Position numbers and translations under genes: made by a program
Notes under the pieces: generated by a model
The model's input: only the letters and a program-made list of their open reading frames with translations
Told to the model about the DNA's origin: nothing
Database searches by the model: none
Shown: in pieces, positions 4,865 through 5,672 of the stretch
Layout of the letters: each line of letters starts with the position of its first letter
Numbering within the stretch: position 1 is the stretch's first letter
Assembly: GCA_900766865.1 (NCBI GenBank)
Contig: CAAFXA010000296.1
Coordinates: 1 to 5,672, forward strand
Direction of reading: 5' to 3'
DNA length: 5,672 bases
Source: an uncultured Akkermansia sp.
GTDB lineage: Bacteria; Verrucomicrobiota; Verrucomicrobiia; Verrucomicrobiales; Akkermansiaceae

Positions 4865-5672
4865 TTATGAGAGGAGAAGCAGCCGTATCGGGTTGTAGAG
4901 AAGGGCGCGCAGAGCTGCTGCTATGCGGTTTGCCTCAGCTTCGGGCAGGGTCGAGGCGGCGTAAAAGGTGTAGGAGAGAGTGTTTTTGTACTGGCCATCG
5001 CCGCCGGCGCGGATGCCGTCCTTTTCTTTACTGCCTCGTGCCAGCATGGCGAAGCCCGGGCGGTTGCCGGAGGTAAGGCGGGCTGCTACTTGTTCGCGGG
5101 TGGTGTGAGCGTCACAGATAACGATGTGTGGCGCAAAATTTTCCGGCACGGGGGAGGGGGAAGCTGTTTCTTTGGCGATGCGATAGATGGATTTGTGAAC
5201 GGCATCGCTTATGGCTGTTATCTGCTCCCCTTTGTGTTCGAAGAGTAGTACGTCGATTCTGCCTGATGGGTCTTGCCAGGAGGGGCATGTGGTGCAGGCT
5301 TTTACAACGGCCCGAATAATGTAGTCGAACAGGGAGTAACGATTCTCCAGCAGCTTTTCGCATTGTACGGCAATGGGCATGCTGATATCTACCAGCGCGC
5401 TCATGTCCACCTCATCGTCATATATATAATAGCCGTCTTTCTGTTTGCGGGTGGGTGGCGTGGAGAAGTCTGCCAGTGTTGTGCCGCCGCGCCTCTGGGG
5501 GGCATTGCCGGCCAGTAGTACATCTGCAGCCATGATGCGCCCCCTCGGCCCGGTGCCACGCAGAGTGGTGGGGTCTGTGCCACGGGCTGCGCACAATCTG
5601 GCGGCGAGAGGAGAGATGAGCATGGTGCCGAACGTTGTGGTGTGTGTGGGAGCCGGGCAGCCTGCCTGTGCA
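4865..5672 (-). CDS. 2-oxoacid dehydrogenase E2-like protein, C-terminal part, catalytic motif lost (5' end beyond window)
   Basis: The reading frame stays open to the window edge. Before the in-frame ATG at 5623 it encodes AQAGCPAPTHTTTFGT, an Ala/Pro/Thr-rich stretch like the flexible linker after a lipoyl domain, so that ATG is probably internal. Counting from it, residues 3-36 are a typical peripheral subunit-binding domain (SPLAARL, then GTGPRGRI, then ADVL), which docks E1 or E3. Residues about 66-252 follow the acyltransferase (CAT) domain plan: EVDMSAL, SLFDYIIRAVVKAC, ITAISDAVHKSIYRIAKE, and the C-terminal ALRALLYNPIRLLL. However, where active E2 proteins have HRxxDG, this one reads YAASTLPEAE, with neither the catalytic His nor the Asp-Gly. 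The domain is also shorter than the usual 230 residues or so. It may be a structural or degenerate E2 subunit of a pyruvate or related dehydrogenase complex; the true substrate cannot be told. The stop is 102 bases before kdsA. Confidence 0.8.
   Translation of the reverse strand, partial: AQAGCPAPTHTTTFGTMLISPLAARLCAARGTDPTTLRGTGPRGRIMAADVLLAGNAPQRRGGTTLADFSTPPTRKQKDGYYIYDDEVDMSALVDISMPIAVQCEKLLENRYSLFDYIIRAVVKACTTCPSWQDPSGRIDVLLFEHKGEQITAISDAVHKSIYRIAKETASPSPVPENFAPHIVICDAHTTREQVAARLTSGNRPGFAMLARGSKEKDGIRAGGDGQYKNTLSYTFYAASTLPEAEANRIAAALRALLYNPIRLLLLS

Noticed and set aside
4865..5623. Taking the ATG at 5623 as the true start of the E2-like gene
   Set aside because: The frame continues upstream to the window edge with an Ala/Pro/Thr-rich linker-like sequence, and the subunit-binding domain begins only three residues after this Met. 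A start inside the linker is unlikely, so the gene is treated as 5'-partial.

Overview
The window looks like the chromosome of a Gram-negative, strictly or mainly anaerobic bacterium, most likely a Verrucomicrobiota member close to Akkermansia. Three things suggest this: the lipopolysaccharide (LPS) genes imply an outer membrane, the rubrerythrin suggests an anaerobic or microaerophilic life, and the very long OstA-type protein beside small LptC-like and LptB proteins resembles that phylum. The taxonomic call is by impression, not by database search. Every convincing gene lies on the minus strand, so the biological order runs from high to low coordinates.

Layout, in the direction of transcription. 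(1) 5672-4865 is the 3' part of a gene for a 2-oxoacid dehydrogenase E2-like protein. It has a clear peripheral subunit-binding domain, then a shortened acyltransferase-like domain that lacks the catalytic HxxxDG motif. (2) About 100 bases of intergenic DNA (4763-4864) carry a good sigma70-type promoter. (3) A compact four-gene operon follows: kdsA (Kdo-8-phosphate synthase, metal-dependent type), an lptC-like gene, a very long lptA/OstA-like gene and lptB. The joints are a 1-base stop/start overlap, a 4-base overlap and a 5-base gap. (4) A 250-base intergenic region (169-418) carries an intrinsic terminator for the operon, set inside a wider inverted repeat, then a near-consensus promoter. 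(5) 168-1 is the first 56 codons of rubrerythrin, which runs off the window.

How the genes work together: KdsA makes the precursor of Kdo, the first inner-core sugar of LPS. LptB is the cytoplasmic ATPase that powers LPS extraction from the inner membrane. The LptC-like and LptA-like proteins would form the periplasmic bridge to the outer membrane. The permease subunits LptF/LptG and the outer-membrane LptD/LptE are not in the window. The E2-like gene and rubrerythrin appear to be separate transcription units with unrelated roles.

The most interesting points are the LptA-like protein, about four times the usual length with a motif recurring roughly every 160 residues, and the apparently inactive E2 domain. 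I found no mobile element, CRISPR array, tRNA or rRNA, and no wholly new system.
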